Assembly: GCA_013420905.1 (NCBI GenBank)
Contig: JAAXNY010000013.1
Span: 1,302,001-1,366,000 of the forward strand
Direction of reading: 5' to 3'
From: Collybia mongolica
Lineage: Eukaryota > Basidiomycota > Agaricomycetes > Agaricales > Clitocybaceae
Length of the DNA stretch: 64,000 nt
A program made the position numbers and the translations under genes. Under the pieces are notes generated by a model. The model made no database searches, was not told the DNA's origin, and saw nothing but the letters and a program-made list of their open reading frames with translations. Positions within the stretch are counted from its first letter, which is position 1. Each line of letters starts with the position of its first letter. Shown here one piece after another: positions 11,251-22,600 of the stretch.

Positions 11251-11921
11251 ACTATCACTGATCGAGATTTGCAAATTTTTACAAGATTAGTGAATTACTT
11301 GACATCCACTTGAGAGAATCCTTCAATTCTTGCACCAAACACAAGCCCAATATCACGGCTTTAATAACTTACTATTTCTATGTTTTAAAGTAAGGGGAAG
11401 GTGGATGCTGGTGTGCAATTCCATTTTCACTGGGTTTTGCAAAAATCATAACGCTCGGGTCACACCAAGGTTTCAATCTCAGTTGCGACAACCACTGAAT
11501 TGTTGATGGCAACACGTCAAATCGCTTGACAGGAGGGGTGTTGATGGGGCGCAGTTGAATCTCGGCCAGGAAACCATGTCCATTTGTCACAACCAAAAAT
11601 TAATGTGCTCGTGTACGACTATATCAATCAAGACAGCCCCGGAGAAATTTATATTAGCTTCATATGTTTCAAGACATGTTAGACTTCAAAGGTTTAAGAG
11701 AGCAATATAATTTCACAGCCTCCAGAGCAACTTTTTGGTATATATACCTGAACATTGATGATTTTTTATGAGCAGGATATGAACGAAAAAAATATGGACT
11801 ATAATACAAGAGACATAAACACACCCGATCTGTGAGCAATCAGTCTCCGATGTAAGTTGTTGTGTATATCAAGGCTGATTTACTAAATTAGGTGAGTTTG
11901 CAAAACTCGATCAGTGATAGT
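11251..11921. repeat. Inverted-repeat (MITE-like) element
   Basis: A 25-bp sequence at 11251-11275 is repeated in inverted orientation at 11897-11921 with one mismatch (24/25). The 620-bp interior is A+T-rich with no coding frame. This looks like a small non-autonomous DNA element, but I could not confirm a target duplication. The stretch from 10870 to 12159 otherwise holds no gene. Confidence 0.6.
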
Positions 11922-12159
11922 AGCTCTCAAATCTCTCGCAGGGACTCTGAGTTTGATAAGCTTTTTAGTAGTCGGTAGTGCTTAATCTGTCCTTGCAATC
12001 GGCTATTATCTCAGCCATTTCATATCGGCTGTGGGCCTTTATATCGAGGCTTCGGCTCTCTTATAATGAAATGAGGGCGGATAAATCTTCTTTCTCCATC
12101 AACAGAGCATTTTTGGTTATCCTTTTCTACATATGCTGTGTTATCTTCTCTTTTTACAA

Positions 12160-12246
12160 GCATTAATGGGGTAGTGGTAACCTGGGTCGTTGCCACCGTC
12201 GAGAGATCGTCTCGACCCGCCGGGGGTTCGATTCCCTCTTAATGCA
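12160..12246 (+). tRNA. tRNA-Gly (GCC) with an intron
   Basis: The acceptor arms GCATTAA (12160-12166) and TTAATGC (12239-12245) pair perfectly, followed by discriminator A. The D-arm contains TAGTGGTAA and the T-arm GGGGG-TTCGATT-CCCTC. The anticodon stem GGTCG/CGACC encloses loop TTGCCA, anticodon GCC. About 16 extra bases lie between position 37 and the 3' side of the stem, which is the canonical intron site. A T-run follows soon downstream (TTTTTTG, about 12250). Confidence 0.85.
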
Positions 12247-12518
12247 AATGTTTTTTGTTTTGCATCATAAAACACAAACATCTTTCAGTTGTTCGTGACA
12301 AATTGGCATACGTACCAGATCGAAGCCTGAAGCCCAAGCAAGAACATCTAACAGCAATTTACGAAAGTTCCAGGCCGTTGTGCCACCAACAAATCATTTC
12401 AAGTTTGGAGTTGGTGCTAATCGATGATCATTGACCCAGTGGACACAGTATATTACGCTACGTGGGACGACTTGATTCACAGTGGTATGTGTCCGTCATT
12501 AATTAAAACTTGGTCAGG

Positions 12519-13479
12519 TTACGTGTAGAACTTGCGGTTCTCATTCGCACCAAACAGATCATTCCTGATCTCGGGTAACATCTAACAGGAACATCAGTCT
12601 CAAAGAATGGGCAACGAAGTCGGCCTGAACGTACCCTATCTTCCAATAATCTCAGACGTTCATCCAGCGTGTTATCTAGGGTGATGCGACGCGTACCGCT
12701 GATAAGTTTAACCCCACCAGCACTGTAGGAAAGAGGTAAGCGCATCAGTAGCCAGTCGGTGGTGTATACATCTGCTCACCCTTCATCGCTGAGCGATCCC
12801 TGAACCTCAAACTCGACATCTCTTCCGCTAATTTCCTTATACCATTTGGCTGCACTCTCTGCCGCCCGACTGACCACATCTATGTCCTGTTTTCGCGAAT
12901 GTATCGTAACAGATGGCTCTAGGATTCGTAGGTACGCTTGAACAATGACGCCCTCGAGAAACTGGACGTAACGCCCTTCGTCTGTTGCCAGGCTGAGGAT
13001 GGAGGACCGCGACGTGGAGAAGAGATCTTGCAGGTGTTCCTCGCGCCGGTGCAATAATTTCAGGCGAGACTTGTTCGTTAATGTTGATTGCGCACTGTGG
13101 GTTCCAATCAGCCGGGTAGGATTCACTTGGAACAAGGGCCATACATCCTCTGTGCGACTTCGGCGCCCTTGCGCTTCTTCTCATATTGTGCATCAATAGC
13201 TAGCTGCTCCTGTTTAACTAACTTGGCCTGAATAATATGATTGTATTGGAATCACGACAGCTCATACAAGATAAATATATACACACCTTCTCTATGGCAA
13301 ACTCCTCATCCGCCTTTACCCTGATTTCGCGAGCCTTCTCAAGCGCTTCTTGCTTGATAAAGGCAACCTAAGCGGACGATAATTGAGGAAAATAACGTGT
13401 GTTGATGGAAGGGATGGTCCCGCACCATCTTGTTCATTTGATTGAGCACCTCCTCATCGTTTAATGGGCGTAAAGACAT
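12519..13479 (-). CDS. VMA4: V-type H+-ATPase subunit E
   Basis: Six exons on the minus strand (13479-13426, 13367-13287, 13227-13145, 13094-12780, 12722-12635, 12581-12519) join to 227 residues, the normal length. It begins MSLRPLNDEEVLNQMNKM and continues with a long helical region (VAFIKQEALEKAREIRVKAD). The C-terminal globular domain includes LLHRREEHLQDLF, ISGRDVEFEV, AGGVKLISGTRRITLDNTLD and the ending FGANENRKFYT. Subunit E forms the peripheral stalk of the vacuolar proton pump together with subunit G, linking V1 to V0. All junctions are GT-AG and phases agree. Confidence 0.95.
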
Positions 13480-15463
13480 CGCTGTTTGGTATTACAAGGT
13501 CTGGCGTTGGTTATAATGAGGAGCGAACTGTCAAGTTATCGTGGGAATAATCGCCCCGCCAACCCTACCGTCCTGTTTTGCTCATCTCTGCCTGCGGGAT
13601 AGTATGTCTTCCTAGGGTATGCATTCTTGATATATAGGTAAGGCCAACATTGAACTTACGTTGTTCGTTGTTGGTTAGGAAATTCAGATCCAAAATTCTC
13701 CCTGAGCGCTGAACAAATCTGCTTCTAAAGTCCCATGAATCCCAGATGTCACGACTATTCTATCCTGTCAAAGTACCCTGCGCCTTCTCCTTTCGTGGCT
13801 GATGTATATGGTTTCTTCCGGATGCCCACACAAAGGTAGAACATGTTGCTTGGGTCACGTATATCGTCGTGACCTGGAACATCTCATACAAGGAAAGCGA
13901 CAGCCATGATGTCTTGGAAACCCAGTTAGTTTTATCCGCTTATATTGCTCACGGTCACGAATACCTTGGTACTTGCAGGCATAGATAATATCGCTTGCAG
14001 TCCATTACCCCCATCCTGTTTTCATGAGGAAAAGAAGGTCTGCAATACATGGCGAACGCGACGTTTTACAGTACCAACCCAAATCATCAGCCTACTGCAC
14101 TCTGAACAAACAAGGACGTCACCCCGCTCCAATGTATCCTACTCGTATATTATATCTGCCTGAGTCCTGCTTTTCATCGCCTTCGTGCCCACGTCAACCA
14201 GAAGGCGGTAATCTGGGCCTGTGTGACCTACCTCCCGAATACAAACAAAGCTTGAGGGCCACCCCTATCCCTGAGTAAAATTCCAGAAGCCATGCAAACC
14301 TACAGGCCTGTCCCGTACGACAAGCAGTCTCTTCTGGTTCTCCCGTGAACTGTACAGCGGATGCAGAGCCAATCCTGGCCCCACTTCCTATTAGATCTGG
14401 AATCTTGCGAACACATCTTTTTTTTAATTTTTTTAATCACTTACCACACGCCCCAGCATGCCTCATCGAGGCCACCGCACCCGTCGATGCCACGTTCTCC
14501 GACGAATCCGACCCGTTCTATTCTATTCCGCCTGTCACCACGCTCGCCGACCCTGTGAACGCGCACCCTATCGCAGGCGAAGGGCCCGTCAACCTCGCGT
14601 AATAGGCACCAACCATTCAATCTCCGGGGTCCCACCTCGATGCTACAATTGTTTTTGAGAGACTCCAAAAAAAAGTACATGGCTTCTTTTGTCGTTCTAG
14701 TGTGAGGAAGTAACGTACTTTCGCTTTCTATGATCGCGTGTAATTTGGGATCATAAATCCATCACGATCTGACGCCGTTACCGTAAAGTAACCGGCCCTT
14801 ATCCTTGTCTTTGGCCAATTCTCCTACATGAACTTCAGATACGACCAGGCTGTCATTTCGCGTAGGTAGGATTCAGGCTCAAGCCTCGTTTGTTTTTTTT
14901 CGATGGGTGAAGAGACGATGTGGGGCACCGATATAAAAATTCCGATGTTATCAGAAGTAACGGCTTGTCTTGAAAAAGTATCGTATACCCACGTCCTGGC
15001 AGCGCAAACCTCCGAGCGCTTCCAGAAGCTGCCATTGGTCTCCACACAGGTCGATTAACTCCCAGTCCTGATTCACGTACGCGATAAAATCAATCGCATC
15101 GACAAGATGGGTTGAATGGCCGTGTGTATTGTGGATGAGTATCAACGCCAGGCACGGGTGCAAATGTATCTATCTACTGTAGGATCTATCACAATCAGCG
15201 TCCAAGAAAAGAGCAACCAAGCTCAGAATTACTGCAAAACAAGGATAACAAACGGGTATCGTCAAGGGCAAGTCATCCTTGCCCTTGTCCACAATAGCTA
15301 AATGCGAGTAAAGAACGTGTTACACCTCTGCGACCCATAGCAAACAATGACTTGTTGTGTCGGCAGCCAGAAAAGACAACTCTCAACAGTCCTTGCTCCA
15401 CATCTTGACGGAATCACTTATACACACACATCAGCGGCGCCAGAGGACCACAATGAGCACCAC
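13480..15463. other. 2-kb gap; possible small unrecognised plus-strand gene
   Basis: The first about 200 bp should be the VMA4 promoter. Between 13945 and 14602 some plus-strand stretches look coding by composition. The best is 14460-14602, whose frame ends ATAPVDATFSDESDPFYSIP...GEGPVNLA and stops at 14602 with strong third-position C/G bias, like a terminal exon. I could not assemble a convincing exon chain or name a family. 14700-15463 shows nothing. Confidence 0.35.
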
Positions 15464-18087
15464 TCACATCCTAAACGCCCGATCCTGGGGACTCTCCGGC
15501 CAGGTGCTATACCACTTGTCCTGCGCCTTTGCAAAGTCCCTCATTGCGGCTGTAGTAGTGTACATGAGTGTACGTAATGAAAAAAAAAAAAACAATAACG
15601 CGATACGTACTCAGTGAGGCATCATGCCACGGCTTGTCGCCCACCTGGTCGGGGAACCATCCAGACGTCCCACCGACGGAGAGGTTGATGATGAGGTAGA
15701 AGCCTGTGTAAAAAGTCATTACAAGTCAATATACCTCAATGACATACAGCCAGAGGGACAGTTGTTGGACGCACGTTGGTCAAACGGTGCAGCGGGACCC
15801 CTGCCCTCCCAGGGGTTATTCACCACCACAGCTGCGTCACTCCCATTCCGTGCCGTCGGCGGGAACCTAAGCATACACTAGGGTCAGTCACTGACCCCAA
15901 CCCCGTAGGAGATCGCACTCACGCGCCCCGTTCCCAGAACCCTTTCCCGCCCTTTCCCTGCATACCCACCTCCAGGATGGTCTTTACGCGATTATCGACG
16001 TAGAACCTGATAAAGCGGTCGTCCCACTCGACGGCATACGTGTGGAACCCGCGGTCGAACGACGAGCGCTTGAGTGAGAACCATCCGTAGAGCTGCTTTG
16101 TCAGGGACTGTCCTGAGTGCACCTGTTGTCAGTACCCATAGTATATTCAGAACGAAAAAAGGTATACCGCTAGTCTTTCCGTCAATTTGTACGATCGGGG
16201 TAAGCCCACTCTCAAGCCCATAGTTGAGGGACGACCGGACATAGTTGGTGCCCTGTGCGCCGTACGCCGGGGAGTTTCCTCGCGCCTCCAGAATCTACCA
16301 GTTGTGGGTGTCAGCTGTGTCCCGAGAGTATTATATTAGTTACGTACATCGATTTCACCACTGAGCGGCCAGGGGCCATACACGCTCTCCTCGGGAAGCA
16401 TCCATATTGCGGGCCAGAGCCAGTCTCTGGCGTAATACAATAAATAACTATGCGTCAACACACGACGAGGGCGCAACTTACCCCCGTGGTACCTTGGCCT
16501 TTACCTCCACCCTCCCAAACTTGATGGACGCACTGCCCCGTGTGCTCAGGCGGGCGCTCATGACGGGGTTAATGACAGTACCGTGTGCGTTCGAGGTGGT
16601 CGCAGAGCACGAGGAGGTGTTTCCGTTCCGGCTCGGGCCGCCACCAGCAGTGCCACCGCCTGCGCCACGCTTCGCGTAGAGGTGGTTTCTGTCTGCGAGC
16701 CAACGTTTCACGTTTCCAGCATCGTCGTCGTTGTTGTTGTTGCCGCTATTATTTGTTCCTCCGCGTCCGGCACCACCACCGGCGGTGGTTGCGTTTCCGT
16801 TACCGCCTCCGGTGGTGCCATTCCGTCCTTGACCCGTTGTGGAATTGCGCCCGCCTGTCGTGTTTGTATTCGGAGGTGGGGGCGGAGCGATGTCAATGCC
16901 TGTGCACCCTGGCAGCTTGTACGTCTTGCCGTCATTCGCGAGGTCAGGGACGTCCTCGCTGGTGAGGGTCGGAAAGATGTAAAGCTGGCCGTTCTGGACG
17001 TAGAGGTTCTTGTCGGAGGCAGTAGTCATCTCGAATTCGCCATTCCTGAAAGGTTACGGTTAGGAGACAAGGAGTGCATACACAGGAAAGCGACTGACCC
17101 AAAGCCTCCCAGCTCGACCTCGCGCTTCCAGCGATTTGTGTCCAACCCCTGGGCCCACTGCTCGTCGAGGACGAGGCAGAGATCGTTGTCGACGAGCATG
17201 CGCTGCTTGATGCTTGTGATGCCTGTCCAGCACAGCAACGCGGCGCCAGCGATGCCCAAGACGATGCACACAAAGGTGAGCCACCAGGACACACGGGTAC
17301 GGGGGTCGCGCTCAGCGAGCCATGGCTTTTCTTCCTTGTCGAGTTTCTCGGAGAGGCGGGTGGACGGGAGGGGAGCACGGGGCTTGCTGCGAAGGGGAAG
17401 GTTGGAGTTGCTCTGTGCGGGTGAGTTGATGAGGGGAAAGGCGGGGGTGGGGGGCGACCAGAGGGATGAGCCTGGACGGGAAGACGGTGCCAGGAAGGGA
17501 GCACGGAAAGTCTGGCTGGGGCTGCGAGGGAGGTCGGAGGAGGGCTGGCCGGGAGTGATGTTTGCTGCGGCGCTGTTGCGGTAGACCGAGTTGGAGGGAT
17601 TGGATGCGGCAGCCATGAAGGGTGCGTAGGGGCGTTGAAAGGTTATGTCGGGTGTGGGCGTGGGTGGAGACGAAGGGGTGTCCTGGAGGAGACCGAGTGC
17701 GTGGTAGGAGCGGAGGGCAGCCTGCTGCATGGAGTCGAGAGAGGAGCGGCGGCGAGAGAGGGCGGGAAGTGGATCGGGGTTGCCGGGGTAGGCCTGGAAG
17801 GGGAAAACGAAGGACGAGGGCGGGGGTCGGCTGGAGCCATCACTGTAGAGCGAGGACGGAGACCAGGTCCCCGAATCGGTCGAGTCGTGGCTCGTGTCAG
17901 CAGCAGCAGCTAGAGTGGACCTTCCGCGGGCGTGGCGGGCACGGGGCGCAATGGCAACTGGTGTCTGCTCACGGTCCGAGTCAGAGGGAGCGTCCAGGGA
18001 AGCATCGGACGAGGCTGGGGAACGGTCAGCAGTGCTGCCCTGGAGAAAGAAAGGCCGGGGAGGTGCCAGTGGCTGCTCTTGCGACAT
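15464..18087 (-). CDS. GH16 beta-glucan synthesis protein, KRE6/SKN1-like
   Basis: A multi-exon minus-strand gene starting at ATG 18087 (MSQEQP) and stopping at 15464. Exon 1 (18087-17099) encodes about 270 Ser/Pro-rich cytoplasmic residues and a signal-anchor segment (WWLTFVCIVLGIAGAALLCW), so a type II membrane protein. Exon 2 (17045-16482) encodes the start of the lumenal domain; later exons carry DWLWPAIWMLPEE, PLSGEIDILEARGN, GFHTYAVEWDDRFIRFYVDN, and INLSVGGTSGWFPD, ending ESPQDRAFRM. GEIDILE is the GH16 EXDXXE catalytic signature, split across an intron. KRE6/SKN1 proteins act in the ER/Golgi on beta-1,6-glucan assembly. An unusual Gly/Asn-rich insert interrupts exon 2 (see findings). 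Confidence 0.9.
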
Positions 18088-18342
18088 CTTTTCGGTGGGA
18101 GAAAGCCGCAAACACTTGACCAGCCCTTTTTCTTTAAGGAATCAGATCTCGAATGACATGACGCGTGACGTCATCATCCCTCCCCTCCCCAACGTGTGTC
18201 ATCTTTATCCGAAGTGTGGCGCCAGGACCCCAGATAGCCTGCCATCTGGAGCACAACGTTATTTCTGCAGGTTACAAAAATTAAATGGCAAACCTACAGT
18301 CCCCCCCCCCCCCCTTCCGTGCTTCCCTCTCTCACAACAACC
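18088..18342. promoter_or_regulatory. Shared bidirectional promoter of the GH16 and GT2 genes
   Basis: Only 255 bp separate the two start codons. The region includes a run of about 15 C at 18301-18314 close to the GT2 ATG, and a GACGCGTGACGTCA block at 18161-18174 whose TGACGTCA matches a cAMP-response/bZIP site. Shared control of the two cell-wall genes is inferred from this arrangement. Confidence 0.5.
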
Positions 18343-21300
18343 ATGGACTACGACCGCAACGACGCCCTCCTCCACTGGCTCTTCCGCCAGACACAGGGCG
18401 ACGCCTGGTTCCGTCCAAACGAAGAGAACATCTCTTCCGGCGTCGCTCTCCGCATATCTGACCCACACGGCCCATCCCCACCGGAGTTTCGCGTCTTTCC
18501 CTACGAAAACGCAAATCTCGAGCCATTCGAGTCCGCCGTCGCCGCCCTCAACCCCGTCGTCGCCGTAAAGGTCCGCAACGCCGCCGTCCATGCCGCCCTC
18601 GCCGAAGTGTACGTGCACCCCATTCGAATTCACTCCACACTCACTTTCCTCTCTCTCTCCAGCGCACCCGACGACAAGTCCATCTACGTCGATGCCAATA
18701 CGCGCATACAGATCCTCGAAACCATGCTCCTCCTCCCCACCGCAGAGAAGGAGCAGTGCGCCGCTTTCATCGTCCGTCTACCTCTCGCTCTCTTGAGCAC
18801 CACTAACGCTTTCCCTGCAGCGCGACGAGCGTGTCCTCGTTGTTTGGTCCGACTCTCTCGACCGCATCATCCCCACCTGTAACGACTTTGAGGACCGTCT
18901 CATCAAACTCCTCTGGCGCTCCCGCCCCGCACCCCCACCCTCCTCCTCCAATCACAACTCCCTCTCCAACCACACCTCCACATCCCCAAGCACACACTCC
19001 TCCGCCAGCCTCGCTTCTCCACTTTCCAACAACGCCCTCGTCCCCACACGCACCCGCCCCTCCGCCATCCAAGACACCCCCGCCACCGATGCCCCCTTCA
19101 ACACTCCCAGCGAGAAAAACACCGTTCCCACCCTCCCCGATCCGGAAAAGGCCTCCCTCCATTCACCTACCCACACCCGCGTCCGACGCAACTGGTATGG
19201 CAAAAAAATCGGCGTCTTTACAGCCCCAGATGACGATCTCGAGTCCGCATCCCAGCCCCGCCGCGCAGCACTCTACGCCCCACTCTACAACGGCATCGCG
19301 GCCGGCGCTTCATTCAGTGCGTTGCCTTTTCCTTTCTCTCCTACGAACCCAATCACTCACCTCCCCTAGTATTTATTGGAAACGGCATCAGTACGTCCCT
19401 CTTCCCCTTCAATCCACTCCCCACCTAATAACCCCATCCAGAAATTATTTTCCAAGAATTTACCCTCGATGGCTCTGCCGTGCGCTTCGCTCTCCTCGCA
19501 TTGTGCCCCTTTCTCTTCTGCGTCTCCCTTGTGCGTCATCCTCCCCACCCTTCGCAGCCTTTCTAACCCCCATCTAGTTTTTCGCGCTCCAAATCGTTCA
19601 GAATGTCTCCATGGCGTACGTCTCTTCAACCGCCATGTGGTGTCCAGCTCACTGACCCACCCCAGTATCGGCCCCATTGAACACTTCCATCACAACTCCA
19701 AGTACTACTCTGCCCAGCGTCCCCGCCCCTCCGCCGATGTCGATAACGCGCTCCCACACATCACCATCCAGATGCCCGTCTACAAGGAGAGCCTCGAGAC
19801 CGTGCTGTGCGTGTCCTCCCCATTACCCGTTGCCCTGCTAACCTACCGACCTTGGCTCCTCAAGTTCCCCTTCCGTCTTGTCGCTCAAAAAGGCAATGCA
19901 GACATACGCCCGCCAGGGTGGTACCTCCACCATCTTCATCAACGACGACGGGCTCCGGGTGCGTCTCCCCCACAACAAACACCGCACACACTAACCCACT
20001 ATATCTCAGGTGCTCTCCCCCGCAGACCGCAACGAGCGTCTCGCCTTTTACGCAACCCACAATATAGGATGGGTCGCGCGGCCCCCACACGCGTCCATGC
20101 CCTCCCACGACGACGGTTCCACACCAGACGACGACGAACACGGCGAGTACAACGAAGAGGACAAATTCACACGCGCAGGTCGCTTCAAAAAGGCATCCAA
20201 CATGAACTACGCGCTTGCGCTTTCGCTCAAGGCCGAACACCATCTTGAGGCACTGCTCGCCCGGCAAGACACGCGGGGTCCTAGCACCAGCAGCACCGAA
20301 CCACGAGGGTCGTTCCAGGATGCGCAAAGGTCCATCCGGGGTGCTGGCTCAACCCAGGACATGCACGCGCGCGGGGCCGTCTCGACGCCCACACCGAGCA
20401 ACCACGGACCGTATGGTCTCCAGTACCAGCACCGCGCCGACGGGAGCGACACTGCAGGAAGCGACGACCAACCCCGTGCCGAAGGGAGCCAATCTGGGCA
20501 GGGGCAAGTAGAGGGCCCTGCGGAGGAGAACTTGGAGGAACAGGCACTGAAGCTCGCAATTGAGGAGACCTGGGAGGAGAGCGGGCGGCGGCACAGGCCT
20601 TGGGCTGCGAACGGGCGTGCCGCGCGTATGGGAGAGATTGTATTGCTCGTGGATTCGGATACCGTTGTTCCCGAGGTGCGTTCCCTGCTCCCCTGTTCGT
20701 CCTCCGCTTGCAGCGTGTGCTGATGCGCTGAACAGGACTGCCTCCGAGACGCGGCACGCGAGATGCGGGAATGCCCCACGGTGGCGATCATCCAGCACGA
20801 GTCTGGTGCGTTCATGCCCCTTCGCATAACCACGTTGCGCGGGATGTGACTTTTGTTGGTCCTAGATGTTATGCAGGTCGCACATCACTATTTCGAGAAC
20901 GGGATCGCGTACTTTACGCGGCGTATCAATCGCTGTATCTCCATGTGTATGCCTCTGCCCCTCGTCGCACGCACACCGCTAACCCCACCAACCTTGCAGC
21001 CTGCGCCAATGGCGAAGTCGCGCCTTTCATGGGGCACAATGCGTACGTTCAGCCTCTTCTCCACGTTCTACTTGTTAGTTGGGTTGGTACTAGTTCTGAT
21101 TAAGTGGGAACGCTATCAGGTTCCTGCGGTGGCGTGCCATACAGGACGCGGCATTCGTGGATCCTGTGGACGGGAAGGAGAAGATCTGGTCCGAGTCGAA
21201 CGTGTCAGAGGACTTTGACATGGCACTGCGGCTCATGCTCAAGGGGTACATCATCCGGTGCGTCCTCCCCGTACCCATAAGGCGGTTAATTCCTCTCTAT

Positions 21301-22600
21301 TGACAATGGGCATAAATATTTTCTTTACACTCTACAGGTGGGCGACGTACTCACAGGGTGCATTCAAGGAAGGCGTGTCGCTGAGCGTGGATGACGAATT
21401 GAACCGGTGGCAAAAGTACGCGTATGGTGCGTCGACTCTGTTATGAATTTTCGCAGTCGGAGTGTAGCTGATTTCTCGGTTGGCTGCACGAGTAGGTTGT
21501 AGCGAGTATGCAGCGTTTTACGCCATTTCTTGTACAATAATATGATTCCTAATCCGTGTTATTCTTTGCGTCCAGGCTCCTGTTTAACCCGTTTGTCCAA
21601 TGGTTCCGCAAAGGCCCTATCGCCCACCAGATCCACAAGTTCATGTGGTGCAATGCGCCGATGCATTACAAGATCTCGATGATGGCCTGTAAGTCCCAGC
21701 CCCATTCCTTACTCCTCCTTCCCGCTAACGTGCCAGGAAGACATGTTCTCGTATTATGGCATCGCCGCCTCTGTGACGATTGGCATAATCAACTATGTGC
21801 TTCTTGGGTTCCAGTTCCCTGTCGACGGATTCTATATGCACAGCTTCGAGATCTGGCTCGCAACCACAATCGTGTTCTTTGGCTCCGGAACTGTTGGGTA
21901 CACACTGCTAGAATATCGACTCGGTCATAAACAGCTGGTGCGCCACACCTCCGTTCTTGGTCTCCCCCCAACACTCAATACTGTTTTAGATCCGGGGTTT
22001 TCTGGAAAACCTCATGTGGATTCCGTTCTTGTAAGTCTCATGTTCAGCCTGCCTCTCATGTCGACGCCTTACGCTTCCCGCCCACTAGTTTCTTTTTCTT
22101 TGGCGGGTTGTCCATTCCTGTGAGCCAAGCGATCCTGGCGCACTTGTTTTCATACAACATCTCGTGGTCGGCGACGATCAAGGAAGTCCAGCGATCGAAC
22201 TTTTTCAAGGAGATCCCGAAAATCGCGAAACGGTACGCTTCTGGCCCCACCCGACCTATTCGGTATATTGACCTGATTGCTGCGCAGATTCTGGTTCCCC
22301 ATGTCTCTATCTACCGTCCTGATCCTAGGCATGATCGTCTGCGCGACCCCGCTGGTGCCCCTAGAGTGGCGCGTCGATGGAGTCGGGGGCTGGGCGGTCA
22401 TATTCCCGTTAACGTAAGTGCTCTCGTCTTCCCTACTCGTGGTCGCAGCTTCAATGGATCCCCGTCACCAGCATCATCTCGGCATGCCATATATTGTTCC
22501 CGGTAAGTCACATTTCATGCGCCATGTTATGTTTTCTGAGCGTTCGCCTGCACTACGATAGATCGTCCTGAACCCGTGGCTTATGGTGTTTTCGTATTGA
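18343..22600 (+). CDS. GT2-family processive glycosyltransferase, multi-span membrane protein
   Basis: A long multi-exon gene from ATG 18343 to TGA 22598-22600, roughly 950 residues. Exon 1 (18343-18608) and exon 2 (from 18663) give MDYDRNDALLHWLF and DDKSIYVDANTRIQILETML. Two hydrophobic spans follow. The catalytic region shows ITIQMPVYKESLETV, FINDDG, LLVDSDTVVPED, SESNVSEDFDMALRLMLKGY and SVDDELNRWQKYAYG. These fit the D, DxD, ED.D and (Q)xxRW motifs of GT2 glycan synthases. About five C-terminal membrane spans follow, ending NPWLMVFSY. A charged, low-complexity stretch of about 150 residues (about 20125-20575) is inserted before LLVDSDT. The product is unknown. It resembles fungal GT2 enzymes distinct from classical chitin synthases. 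Head-to-head pairing with a KRE6/SKN1 gene suggests a role in cell-wall polysaccharide. Confidence 0.85.

Noticed and set aside
16583..17584. 333-codon plus-strand reading frame
   Set aside because: It is antisense to the GH16 gene and arises from its high G+C codon bias. No domain is recognisable.
18301..18314. C-homopolymer as a regulatory site
   Set aside because: Homopolymer runs of C also occur at 29070 and (as G) at 42890; more likely a mutation-prone tract or sequencing weak point than a specific site.
20207..20833. 208-codon minus-strand reading frame
   Set aside because: Antisense shadow of the low-complexity region of the GT2 gene.
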